Source: Ponticaulis profundi
Lineage (GTDB): Bacteria; Pseudomonadota; Alphaproteobacteria; Caulobacterales; Hyphomonadaceae
Direction: 5' to 3'
Length of the DNA stretch: 64,000 nucleotides
NCBI RefSeq assembly: GCF_042659465.1
Contig: NZ_JBHSSW010000012.1
Span: 1-64,000, forward strand
Part shown: in pieces, positions 1 through 12,000 of the stretch
How the letters are laid out: each line of letters begins with the position of its first letter
How positions within the stretch are numbered: position 1 is the stretch's first letter
Notes under the pieces: generated by a model
Database searches by the model: none
What the model was told of the DNA's origin: nothing
The model's input: only the letters and a program-made list of their open reading frames with translations
Program-made: the position numbers and the translations under genes

Positions 1-1
1 C

Positions 2-3000
2 GCACCGGTCGGTACGGATGGCTCTGCTTCTGGTGCTGAAGACAGTGTTATCACTGGCGCAATCAGTGCCACCGACATGGACGGCGACACCCTCAGCTAC
101 ACGCTGGCTTCTGGTCCGGCGAATGGCTCTGTGACGCTGACTGGGAATGGCTATACCTACACGCCAGCAGCCGACTTCAATGGCACGGATAGCTTTGATG
201 TTCTGATCGATGACGGCAATGGTGGGACAGACACCGTCACGATTGAGGTCACGGTGACACCGGTGAATGATGCGCCGGTTAGTGTCGCCGACGGCTATTC
301 TATCGATGAGGATGGCGTGCTGAGCGTGGCTGCGAGCGGTGTCCTGGCCAATGACACAGATGTGGATGGTGATGGGCTGACGGCTGCCTTGGTCTCCGGC
401 ACGTCGAACGGTTCTCTGAGCTTCAATGCGGATGGCTCCTTCACCTATACGCCGGATGCCAACTTCAATGGGACGGACGGCTTCACCTATCGGGTGAATG
501 ACGGCACGGATGACGGCAACACTGTCACGGTGACGCTCAATGTCGGCGCGGTGAATGACGCGCCGGTCGCTGTGGCTGACGCCGTTGCGACAGATGAAGA
601 CAGCAGCACGATCATTTCTGTATTGGCAAACGACGCGGATGCCGACGGCGACACGATCACTGTTGTCAGCGTAGACGCAGTCAGCGTCTCCGGCGCGACA
701 GTCACGCTGAATGGCGATGGAACAATCACCTATGATCCGACCGGCTCTGCGATTATCCAGGCGCTGGCTGTCGGTGAGATGCTGACAGACACCTTCACCT
801 ACACGATTTCAGACGGCAATGGTGGCACGGATACGGCGACCGTCACTATCACTGTGACCGGCGCCAATGACACACCTGTTGTATCAGTGATCGACGCCGG
901 CAGCGCAACCGAAGACGACGCGGCTCAAATTGTCGATCTGCTATCTGGTCAGACCGACCCTGATGGCGATGCCCTGTCCGTTTCGAACATCGCGGTGCAG
1001 GACGATCTCGGAAATCCGGTCGCTTTCACCAATAATGGCGATGGGACGATCTCGATTGACCCGAGCCAATATAACTCACTCGCTGTTGGCGATAGTCGGA
1101 CGATCACAGTCAGTTATGACGTGTCTGATGGCACAGCCACAACAAGCAATACGGCAACCCTGGTCATCAATGGTGTGAATGACGCCCCGGTTGCAGGAGA
1201 TGATAGCCTGACGCTTGGCGAATTCCAGGGGAATGAGTTCGAGCAGACCAGCCAGTATCGACCGCATGTGATGGCCCTCACCAATGGCAATTTCGTTATG
1301 GTGTGGGAATCTCGGGACGGTCAGCAGGAAGACCTCGACAATTACACGGTCAAGGCGCGTATTTTTGATCCGAATGGCAATGAAATTGTCAGTGAATTTG
1401 TCGTCAACAGCCTGACGACCTTTAGTCAGCAAGGGCCCGACATATCCGCACTGTCTGACGGTGGCTTCATCGTCACATGGTTCACGACCGACCCAACGCA
1501 GGATGGTGACGACAGAGCCATCAAGGCGCGGGTGTTCAATGCCGACGGGTCTGAGCGGGTCGCAGAGTTCCTCGTCAATCAGGTGCCGGATAATGATCAG
1601 ATCTTTCCTGAAGTTACAGAACTTACCGACGGCGGATATGTCTTCACCTGGACATCGGCGGACGGGGGAGCCGATCCCGACGGCTTCAGCGTCAAATCGC
1701 GGGTGTTCAACGCGGACGGCACGCCACGAGACAATGAATTCCTGGTCAATCAGTTCGATGTGCGCGATCAGCAGGACCCCGACGTCGCTGCCCTGAGCGA
1801 TGGTGGCTTTGTCATCATCTGGGCATCAAATGACAGGCAACAATCTGACACCGCTGGCGGCGCGATCAAGGCCAGAATCTTCAATGCTGATGGCACAGAA
1901 CGTATCAGCGAATTTGTGGTGAATTCCGCCACCGCTTTAAACCAGCAGACACCGATCATTCATGAGCTGGCATCGGGTGGTTTTGTCGTCACCTGGGCGT
2001 CGAATGATGGCCAACAGGGCGACGCAAACGCCGCGATCAAGGCGCGTGTTTTCGACAATAACGGCAATGAAGTCATCGCCGAATTCCTGGTCAATCAGGT
2101 CACCGATAATGGCCAGGGGTATGCGGATGTTACCGAGCTTGCCGATGGCGGTCTGGTCTTCACCTGGGAGTCTTCGGACGGGATCTCTGACACAGATGCA
2201 AAAGGCATCAAGGCGCGGGTTTTCAATGCAGATGGCTCTGAGCGCATTGCAGAGTTTCTGGTCAACGAACTGATCACAGACGATCAGGCTCTACCGAGTG
2301 TCACCGGTCTGACAGATGGCGGTTTCGTGATCAGCTGGACGTCTGAAAGCGGTGACAGTGATGGCTTTGCAATCAAGTCACGTATCTTCAACGCAGACGG
2401 AACGGAGCGCTTTTACGGCGAAGACAGTGCACTCACATTTGCGTCCGAAGCACTGCTTTCAAATGACACGGACGTCGACGGCGATACGCTCAGTGTGACA
2501 GCCGTCAGCGGCACGAGCGCCAATGGCGCAACGGTCACGCTGAATGGCGATGGCACGATCAGCTATGATCCGACGGGCTCAACGACCATTCAGGCGCTGG
2601 ATGATGGCGAGACACTCGACGATACCTTCACCTACACCGTGTCAGACGGAAATGGCGGCACGAACACCGCGACCGTGACGATTACAGTGACGGGCGCAAA
2701 TGATGCGCCGGTGGCGTCAAGCGACAATTACGTTGTGGATGAAGACACGACCGGCAACGCAAGCGCCGCACTTGGGGTTCTCAGAAACGACACCGATATC
2801 GACGGCGACACATTGACGGCGGAACTGGTCAGCGATGTCTCCAACGGGACGCTGACACTCAATGCAGATGGGTCCTTCTCTTATACGCCTGATGCTAATT
2901 TCAATGGACAGGATACGTTCACCTATCGGGTATTTGACGGCTCAACCTACAGCAACACTGAAACGGTCACGATCACCGTCCGACCCGTGAGCGACGCTCC

Positions 3001-6000
3001 GGTTGCAGGGAGTGATACAATCGCAGCCGGGAGCGAATTTCTCGTCAACAGCCTGACGAATAATAGCCAGAGTGATGTCAGCGCCATCTCTTTCGCTGAT
3101 GGCAGTTCATTCTTTGTCTGGCACTCGCGCGACGGCCAATCCGCAGACACTGATGGTGCCGTGAAAGGACGCTGGCTGAATGCCGATGGCACGGAACGCG
3201 TCACAGAGTTTCTGATCAACGACGAAGTTGATCAATTGCAGTCCGTTCCGCGGATTCTGCTCTTGCCCGATGGCGGCTTTGTCATCTCCTTGGTTTCTCA
3301 GGATCCGACACAGGACGGCGCTGGCAGCTCGATCAAAGCAAAAGTTTTTAACGCTGACGGATCCGAACGGGTCGGCGAGTTTCTGGTCAATTCGGTCACC
3401 GGCGGTAATCAGTCAATGGCGGAACTGACCGCCCTGGACGATGGCGGGTTCGCCATTGCATGGCAATCAAACGATACCCAGGCTGACCTTGATGGCTGGG
3501 GCATCAAAATGCGCGTTTTTAATGCAGACGGCAGCGAACGGATCCCAGAATTCCTCGTCAATTCCACGATGACGAATGGCCAGGAACTTCCAGACATCGC
3601 AACTCTGTCTGATGGTAGCATCCTTGCTGTGTGGCGCTCGGCTGATGGTCTCAACGACACTTCAGATACAGGCATCCTTGCGCGCATCTTCAATCCAAAT
3701 GGAACAGAACGGGTTGCTGAGTTCCGCGTGAACACAGAGACTTTGAGCGTTCAGCAATCTTCTGTGGTCGCTGCCCTTTCCAATGGCGGCTTCGTCGTGG
3801 CCTGGAGCTCCTACGATCAACAGCAGGGCGACACTGAATTCTTCGCGATCAAGGCACGCATTTTCGATGCAAATGGCAGTGAAACTGTCGCCGAATTTCG
3901 TGTAAACGCCATCCCGGATGGAAGCCAGACCAATCCGGACATAACAGCTCTGGCGGACGGCGGTTTCGTGGTCGTCTGGGCATCGACTGATGACCAACAA
4001 GGCGATGTCAGCGGCTCTGGCATCAAGGCTCAGGTCTATAACGCTGACGGCACAGTGCGGGTTTCCGAATTCCTGGTGAATGAGGAGACGTACGATACGC
4101 AGTCCCGCCCAGCCGTCACGACGACAGCGGATGGCGGGTTTCTGGTGACCTGGCAGACACGCGATGGCGCTGACGACACCGACAACCTCGGTGTTAAGGC
4201 GCGCTATTACAACGCCGATGGCACACCACGCCACTCTAGCGAAGATGTCGTAACGACACTCGACGTCGACACACTGCTTGCCAATGATACGGATGCTGAT
4301 GGCGATACGCTGACCATAACAGGCGTGAGCGGTACCAGCGCGAATGGCGCGACCGTGACACTGAACGGCGATGGCACGATCAGCTATGACCCGACAGGCT
4401 CTGCCACCATTCAGGCGCTGGCATTCGGCGAAACCCTGGACGACACCTTCACCTACACGATCTCTGACGGGAATGGCGGCACAGACACGGCAACCGTGAC
4501 CTTCACGATAAGCGGCCAGAATGACGTACCCGTTGCCGTTGATAATTTGCTCGCGCTCGCACCCGAGGCCACAAACGAATTCCTGATCAATAGCTTCACA
4601 GGTGGCGATCAGGTTTCACCGGCTGTCGGGCAACTGGCCGATGGCGGCTATGTTTTTGTCTGGACATCAGCGGACGGCGCACAGGGCGATAACGATAACG
4701 CCATTAAAGCGCTGATTCTGAATGCTGATGGTACCGTCCGCGTCAGCGAGTTTTTGGCAAACAGTCTGACGAACAACGCACAGACCGCCCCCGATGTGAC
4801 CACGCTGGCCGATGGCGGATTTGTCCTGTCATGGCAGTCGCGGGATAATCAGCCTGACGCTGACGGCATTAAAGCACGCATTTTCAACGCTGACGGCACC
4901 GAACGCGTGGCAGAGTTCCTTGTCAATGAGACGACGCGATATCTGCAGACCAGCGTTTCCATCACCGCGTTGGCAGATGGTGGATTTATTGCCACCTGGT
5001 CGTCTGACGAACGCGCCGGAGACCCCGACTTCGGTATCAAGGCACGGATTTTCAACGCTGATGGTTCGGTTCGGATCAGCGAGTTTCTGGTCAATGATGA
5101 GGTAGCTGGAAATCAAAGCGCGCCCGACGTTTCAGCGCTCGATGATGGCGGCTTCATCATCACCTGGACAACGCAAAACGCCAGCGATGATGGAAGTGGC
5201 TCGGCCATCAAGGCAATGGTCTTCAACAATGATGGATCGGTTAGGATTTCGGAATTCTCTGTCAATGACAGTGCCACCGGCGACCAGATCAACCCGACGA
5301 TCGCAACACTTCAGGATGGTGGCTTCATCGTCACCTGGACAACCTTTGACACCTCTCAGGATGGAAGCGGATCGGCCATCAAGGCGCGGGTTTTCAACGC
5401 AGACGGCAGCGAACGTATCGGCGAGTTTCTGGTCAATGAACGAGCATCGGCTGGACAGGAGACATCTGATGTCACGGTTCTGGCTGATGGCGGGTTCGTT
5501 ATCACCTGGCTGAACGGTGATACCACGCACGATGGTTCATCTTCTTCGATAAGTGGACGTGTTTTCAACGCAGATGGCAGCGTGCGTGTTGCTGAATTCC
5601 TGGTGAATGATGCCGGGCTGAACACCCAAGCCCAGCCAAACATTACCGCGCTAAGTGATGGCGGGTTCGTGGTCACCTGGTCATCCAATGATGGACAGGC
5701 GGATACCGATGGCTACGGCATCAAAGCCCGTATCTTCAATTCAGACGGCACGCAGCGAAACTATAGCGAAAATAACGTCACGACGATCTCAACAGCGGGC
5801 CTTCTGGGCAATGACACAGATGCGGATGGCGATACGCTGACAGTGACGAGCGTGAGCGGGACGAGCGCGAATGGCGCAACCGTCACGCTGAATGGCGATG
5901 GGACGATCAGCTACGACCCGACTGGTTCGGCCACGATCCAGGCGTTGGCTGTTGGCGAAACGCTGGATGACACCTTCACCTACACCATTTCAGACGGAAA

Positions 6001-9000
6001 TGGCGGCACAGACACCGCGACTGTCACGATCAGGGTGAATGGCGCGAATACGGCGCCAGTTGCCAATGATGTGACGCTGGCTCTGATACCTGAACGAACC
6101 GGCGAGTTTCTGGTCAATGAAACAATAGCAGGGGGCCAGTATGAGCCGTCAATGGTCACACTAAGTGATGGCGGCATGCTCTATATGTGGACTGATAACC
6201 TGCTGGATGGCAGTTCGTACGGGATTGCGGCACGCGTCTTGAACGCGGATGGCAGCGTTCGTGTTGCTGAATTTCTGGTCAATCAGAGCACTTTCAACTC
6301 GCAGGGCTACCCGACAGCCAGCACGCTGAGTGATGGCGGCTTTATCATTTTCTGGGAAACGATTGATGGCTTCAATGTCATGGGCCGCATCTTCAACGCT
6401 GACGGCACTGAGCGTGTCAGCGAGTTTGTTGCTACTGAAGTGTCTTCCGGCATGCAGTCCTATCCGGATGCAATAAATCTTGATGATGGCAGCATTCTTC
6501 TGACATGGAGCTCCTCCGACGGTCTTGCTGACCCGAGCTCATTCGGCATCAAAGCCCGGATTATCAATCCTGATGGCACGACGCTTGTCAGCGAATTTTT
6601 GGTCAATCAGGAAACCGATAGCGCTCAGCTCTACCCGTCTGCGACGGTGCTTGCGGATGGTAGCTTTATTATAACCTGGCAGTCTGCTGATGGCGCCGAT
6701 CCTGATCAGGCTGGCATAAAAGCTCGCCTCTTCAACACAGATGGCAGTGCGCGCAGCGATGAGTTTCTGGTCAATTCCCTCACAGATGGAAACCAGACCA
6801 CCCCCGTGGCAACGGCGCTGGCGAACGGTGGATTTGTTATCACCTGGGAGTCTACCACCCCACAACAGGGAGATAATGACGGAACGGGCATCAAGGCGCG
6901 CGTGTTTGATGCCGATGGCAATGAGATTGTGTCTGAGTTTCTGGTCAATCAGTTCACGACCTCAGCGCAGAACTACCCCAGCGTAACCGCGCTGGCCGAT
7001 GGCGGTTTCGTGATCACATGGTTTTCGTCAGACAGGGAACAGTCCGACCCGGATATTGGCATCAAGGCGCGGATCTTCAACGCAGATGGAAGCGAACGCG
7101 TCAGCGAATTCCAGGTCAATAATCTGACGAATGATGTTCAGATGGACACGCATGTCCAGGCGCTGGCTGACGGTGGTTTCGTAATCACATGGTATTCTCA
7201 GGATCGCATCGACGATCCAGATGTTTCGGGCATTAAAAGCCTGATCTTCAACGCAGATGGCACGCAGCGAAACTATAGCGAAGATAACGTCACAACGATC
7301 TCAACAGCAGGTCTTCTGCGCAATGACACCGACATTGATGGCGATGCGCTGACAGTGACGAGCGTGAGCGGGACGAGCGCGAATGGCGCAACCGTGACTC
7401 TGAACGCCAATGGCACAATCAGCTATGATCCGACAGGGTCGGCCACCATTCAGGCGCTGGCTGCTGGCGAAACGCTGGACGACACCTTCACTTATACGAT
7501 CTCCGACGGAAATGGTGGCACAGACACCGCGACGGTGACGATCACGGTGAATGGTGCGAATGATGTACCGGTCCTCGCAACCGTTCCGACAGGTGGTACG
7601 TTCACTGAAGTCGCAGATGCCTCCGCGCAGGATTTGTCGACGACAGGGAGCCTGACTGTATCGGACGCTGACATCGGCGACACGCTGAGTGCGAGCGTCA
7701 ACGGTACGCCGACGATAAACTGGAATGGCGGCACGCTGACAGCTGGCGAGGAAGCTGCACTGCTGGCTGCGCTCGGGACAGGAAGGCTCACATTCGACGG
7801 TAGTATCACGGCGGACGGGATGTCCCAATCGCTGGGTTGGACGTGGGATCCTACGGCGGCTGACCTCGACTTCCTCAATCAGGGTGATCAGCTGACGATT
7901 ACCTATAATCTTTCGGTCAGCGACGGCACTGCGTCGGCGGCTGGCGAGTCCATCGTTTTCACGATTATCGGGGCCGACGACACCCCGACCGCCGTTCAGG
8001 ACAATGCCAGCATGACCGAGGACGACGGAGCCACAAGCTTCGATGTCCTCGCCAACGACACACTGGATGCTGACGCAGCGGCGTCAAACGCATTGTCGAT
8101 CAATTCAGTCTCTGTCTCAGCGAACAGCTTGGGCATAGACGCGAGTGATCTCTCGGTCACAATCGGCTCAAATGACCAGATTTCTGTCGAATTGCTCGGC
8201 TCTGACTGGGATGCGCTTTCTGTCGGACAAAGTCTCAATCTCACGGTCCGGTATGACCTTGCAGGTGACAATTCGACATCGACCAACGCGCTCCGTCTGA
8301 CCGTGACCGGGGTGAATGATGCCCCGACAGTAAATCAGGCAATTGCACTGACCCAAAGCGTAGAAGAAGACGCCGGGCCGCCTTCGGGCGCCGTTGGTTT
8401 TCTCGTTTCAGATATTGCGGACCTTTCGTCTGGCGGCGGAACCAACAATATCGTCGATGCGGACGGTCTGATTACAGGTATCGCCCTTTCCGGCACTGAT
8501 ACGAGCCAGGGAACCTGGTATTGGTCGCCGAATGATGGCGCCAACTGGATCTCTGTAGGGTCCGTCTCCGAAGCAAATGCGCTGCTTCTAATTGGGTCTT
8601 ATCGTCTCTATTTCGAGCCAAACTCTAATTATTCTGGTACGTTGGCTGATGCATTGACCTTCCATGCCTGGGACCGCAGCAGCGGCACACAGGGCCAGAA
8701 AGTTGATGTGACCACAAATGGTGGCTCAACACCATTCTCGAGCAATACCGGCTCGGTTGAGATGGTTGTGAATGCAGCGAACGTCGGGCCGGTTGCGAGC
8801 GATGATATGCTCGGCAATGCCCCTGAAGGCGAATTCCTCGTCAACACACAAACTTACAGCACCCAGCAATATCCGCTGACCGCAACTCTGGCAGACGGAC
8901 GTTTTATCGTCGTCTGGGCAAGCCTGGACCTGGTGGATGACAATGACGGCCTTGGCATCAGGGCGCAGATCTTCAATGCTGACGGCAGCCCGTCCGGCAG

Positions 9001-12000
9001 TGAGTTCCTGGTGAACACCCTGACAGGTGGCGCTCAGAGCTACCCTTCTGTCGCGGCGCTGCCAAATGGCGGCTTCGTGATTGCCTGGGACAGCGAAGAC
9101 GGGGTGGACGACACCGACAGCGAGGGCATCCGAGCCCAGATCTTCGGTGCGAGCGGCAATCCGGTCGGCAGCGAATTCCTCGTCAATACCGAAACGACCA
9201 GCTTTCAGTACGCCCCCAAGATTGCCGTGCTGTCCAATGGCGCTTTCGTCATCACCTGGGAAAGTGAAGACCAGGTGGATGATATCCATGGCTATAGCAT
9301 CAAGGCGCAGATGTATGATGCCAGCGGCAATACAGTCGGCGGCGAATTCCTCGTCAACAGCCGGATGATGGATGACCAGACGGATGCAGAAATCACGGCG
9401 CTTGACGGGGGTGGCTTCGTTGTCGTCTGGGAAACCTATGACGGTGTCGATGACCTTTCCAGCTCCGGCGTCCGGGCACGGATTTTTGATAATTCCGGAA
9501 ACCCTGTCGCCAATGACTTTCTGGTCAACACGGAAACCTATAGCGCACAAGGCTCTCCGGATGTCACAGCCCTGGCGAGCGGCGGCTTTGTTGTAACCTG
9601 GCAGAGCTACAGTACACTAGATGATAGCAGCTCCGGCGGCATCAGCGCCCAGATGTATGATGCCAGCGGCAATACCGTAGGCAGTGAATTCCGGGTCAAT
9701 ACCCAGACAACGAATAACCAATCTGCCCCGCGCACAATAGCACTCACCGGTGGCGGCTTTGTCATCGTGTGGTCAAGCTATGATGGCGTGGAAGACGCCT
9801 CGAACTCAGGCATCAAGGCGCAGATGTTTGATGCCAGCGGCAATACCGTAGGAAGTGAATTTCTGGTCAATACACTGACGGATAACCTGCAGATGCAGCC
9901 GGATGTTGTGGCCCTGAATACTGGCGGCTTCGCCATCGTCTGGACCAGCCTTGACAATGTCGACGATACGTCGGGCTCTGGTATCAAGGCGCAGATTTTC
10001 GACGCCAGTGGCAACCCGGCATCCCCTTCAGGCTTTGATGAGGACACGCCGATCACGATTGCGGCCGCCGACATCCTTGGCAATGATACCGACGCTGACG
10101 GCGATACGCTATCGGTTACGGGCGTCAGTGGCACGAGCGCAAATGGCGCGACGGTGACGCTGAATGGCGATGGCACGATTAGCTATGACCCGACGGGCTC
10201 GGCCACGATCCAGGCGCTTGATGACGGCGAAACGCTGGACGACACCTTCACCTACACAATCTCCGACGGAAATGGCGGCACCAGTACAGCGACCGTCACA
10301 ATCACGGTGAACGGCGCGGATGACAATACGGCACCTGTCGCCAATGATGACGCCATCGGTACATTTTACAGTGGCGATTTTCTCGTCAATCAGGCGGTTG
10401 CAAACAATCAGATACGGTCTGAATCCGTTGCCTTTGCAGATGGGAGCGTCCTGTTTGTCTGGCAGTCTGGCGATGGTGAGGCGGATACCTCCGGCGATGG
10501 CATCAAGGCACGCTGGATCAACGCCGACGGCACGGATCGGATGGGTGAATTTCTGGTCAATCAGGAAACTGACGCAACTCAGGAGCTTCCCGAAGTCACC
10601 CTGCTGGCCGATGGCGGTTTTGCCATCGTCTGGGAGACCGAAGATGCGGCTCAGGATGGAGATAGCGGCGCAATCAAGGCCCGAGTTTTCAATGCCGACG
10701 GCAGCCAACGCAAGGCAGAGTTTCTGGTCAATGAAGAAGCGGCCAGTGGACAATTCTGGCCAACGATTACGGCGCTGAATGACGGTGGGTTTGCGATTGT
10801 CTGGCATTCCAGGGATGGCCAGGATGATCCAAATGGCTTCAGCGTCAAAATGCGTATATTCAATGCAGATGGCTCAGAACGCGATGGGGAACTCCTCGTC
10901 AATGATGTCACCACTGGCCATCAGGATTATGCGGACGTCGCAACCCTGAGCGATGGCCGGCTCATTATCATCTGGCGCTCAGCCGACGGCACAACCGATG
11001 CCGACGGAACAGGTATTCGAGCCAGAATTCTGAATGCGGACGGCACGGAAAGCGTCGCGGAGTTCCAGGTCAATCAATTCACCAATACAGACCAGCGTTC
11101 GACTTATGTCACCGCGCTGGCAAATGGCGGATTTGTTGTAAGCTGGACATCGAGCGACCAGCAGCAGGAAGACACGGCCGCAGATGGCATCAAGGCACGC
11201 GTGTTTGACGCCAATGGCAATGCTGTCACAGCCGAGTTTCAGGCCAATAGTCTGACGGCTGGGAGCCAGTACAGTTCCGAAATCACCGCTCTTGCGGATG
11301 GCGGCTTCGTGATTGCCTGGGAATCTTCAAACCCTCAACAGGGCGACACATCAAGTGTCGGCATCAAAGCGCGCATTTTCAATGCTGATGGAAGTGAGCG
11401 CGTTGCAGAATTCCTGATCAACGCAACGATCGAAAGCATGCAAGCCGACATTAACATCGTAGCGACACCAGATGGTGGCTTCGTGGCCAGCTGGGGATCC
11501 TATGATGGTATAGACGATCCGAGTTCAGGCGGAATTCGCGCCCGCTTCTTCAACGCGGATGGGACGCCTCGCGGCTATAGCGAAGACAGCGTGGCGACGA
11601 TCGATACAGCAACACTGCTGGCAAATGACACAGACAGCGATAGCGATACGCTTGAAATCACGGCGGTCAGCGGCACCAGTGCGAATGGCGCGGCAGTCAC
11701 CCTGAATGGCGATGGCACGATCAGCTATGACCCGACCGGCTCTGCAACCATTCAGGCGCTCGGCGTTGGTCAGACTCTGGACGACACCTTCACCTACACG
11801 GTCTCTGACGGCAATGGCGGCACAGACACCGCCACGGTGACCATCACTGTAAATGGCGCAAATGATGCACCTGTTGCGACGCCCAACGGCGAGTTGACGA
11901 GCGAGGATAATTCCGTCGTCATAAGCGTGCTGGACAATGATTCCGATCCTGATACGGGCAGCACACTCACCATTTCCGACATAGCTGCCATAAGCCCGAA

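Larger units (their letters stand above)
2411..11872 (+). repeat. Six near-identical ~300-bp host-domain segments following the propeller blocks
   Basis: Dispersed copies at about 2411-2708, 4232-4532, 5759-6059, 7271-7567, 10034-10330 and 11573-11872. Each encodes the C-terminal part of a cadherin-like domain: NDTDxDGDTL, SGTSANGATVTLNGDG, TISYDPTGSATIQAL, GETLDDTFTYT and SDGNGG. They are highly similar at the DNA level, far more so than the blades they follow. Recombination or gene conversion between copies is likely, and assemblies may collapse here. Confidence 0.75.

Noticed and set aside
1232..11572. Regular DNA repeats that could be read as a CRISPR or satellite array
   Set aside because: Units are in frame, protein-coding, about 170 bp long and diverged in third positions; no spacer/repeat structure.
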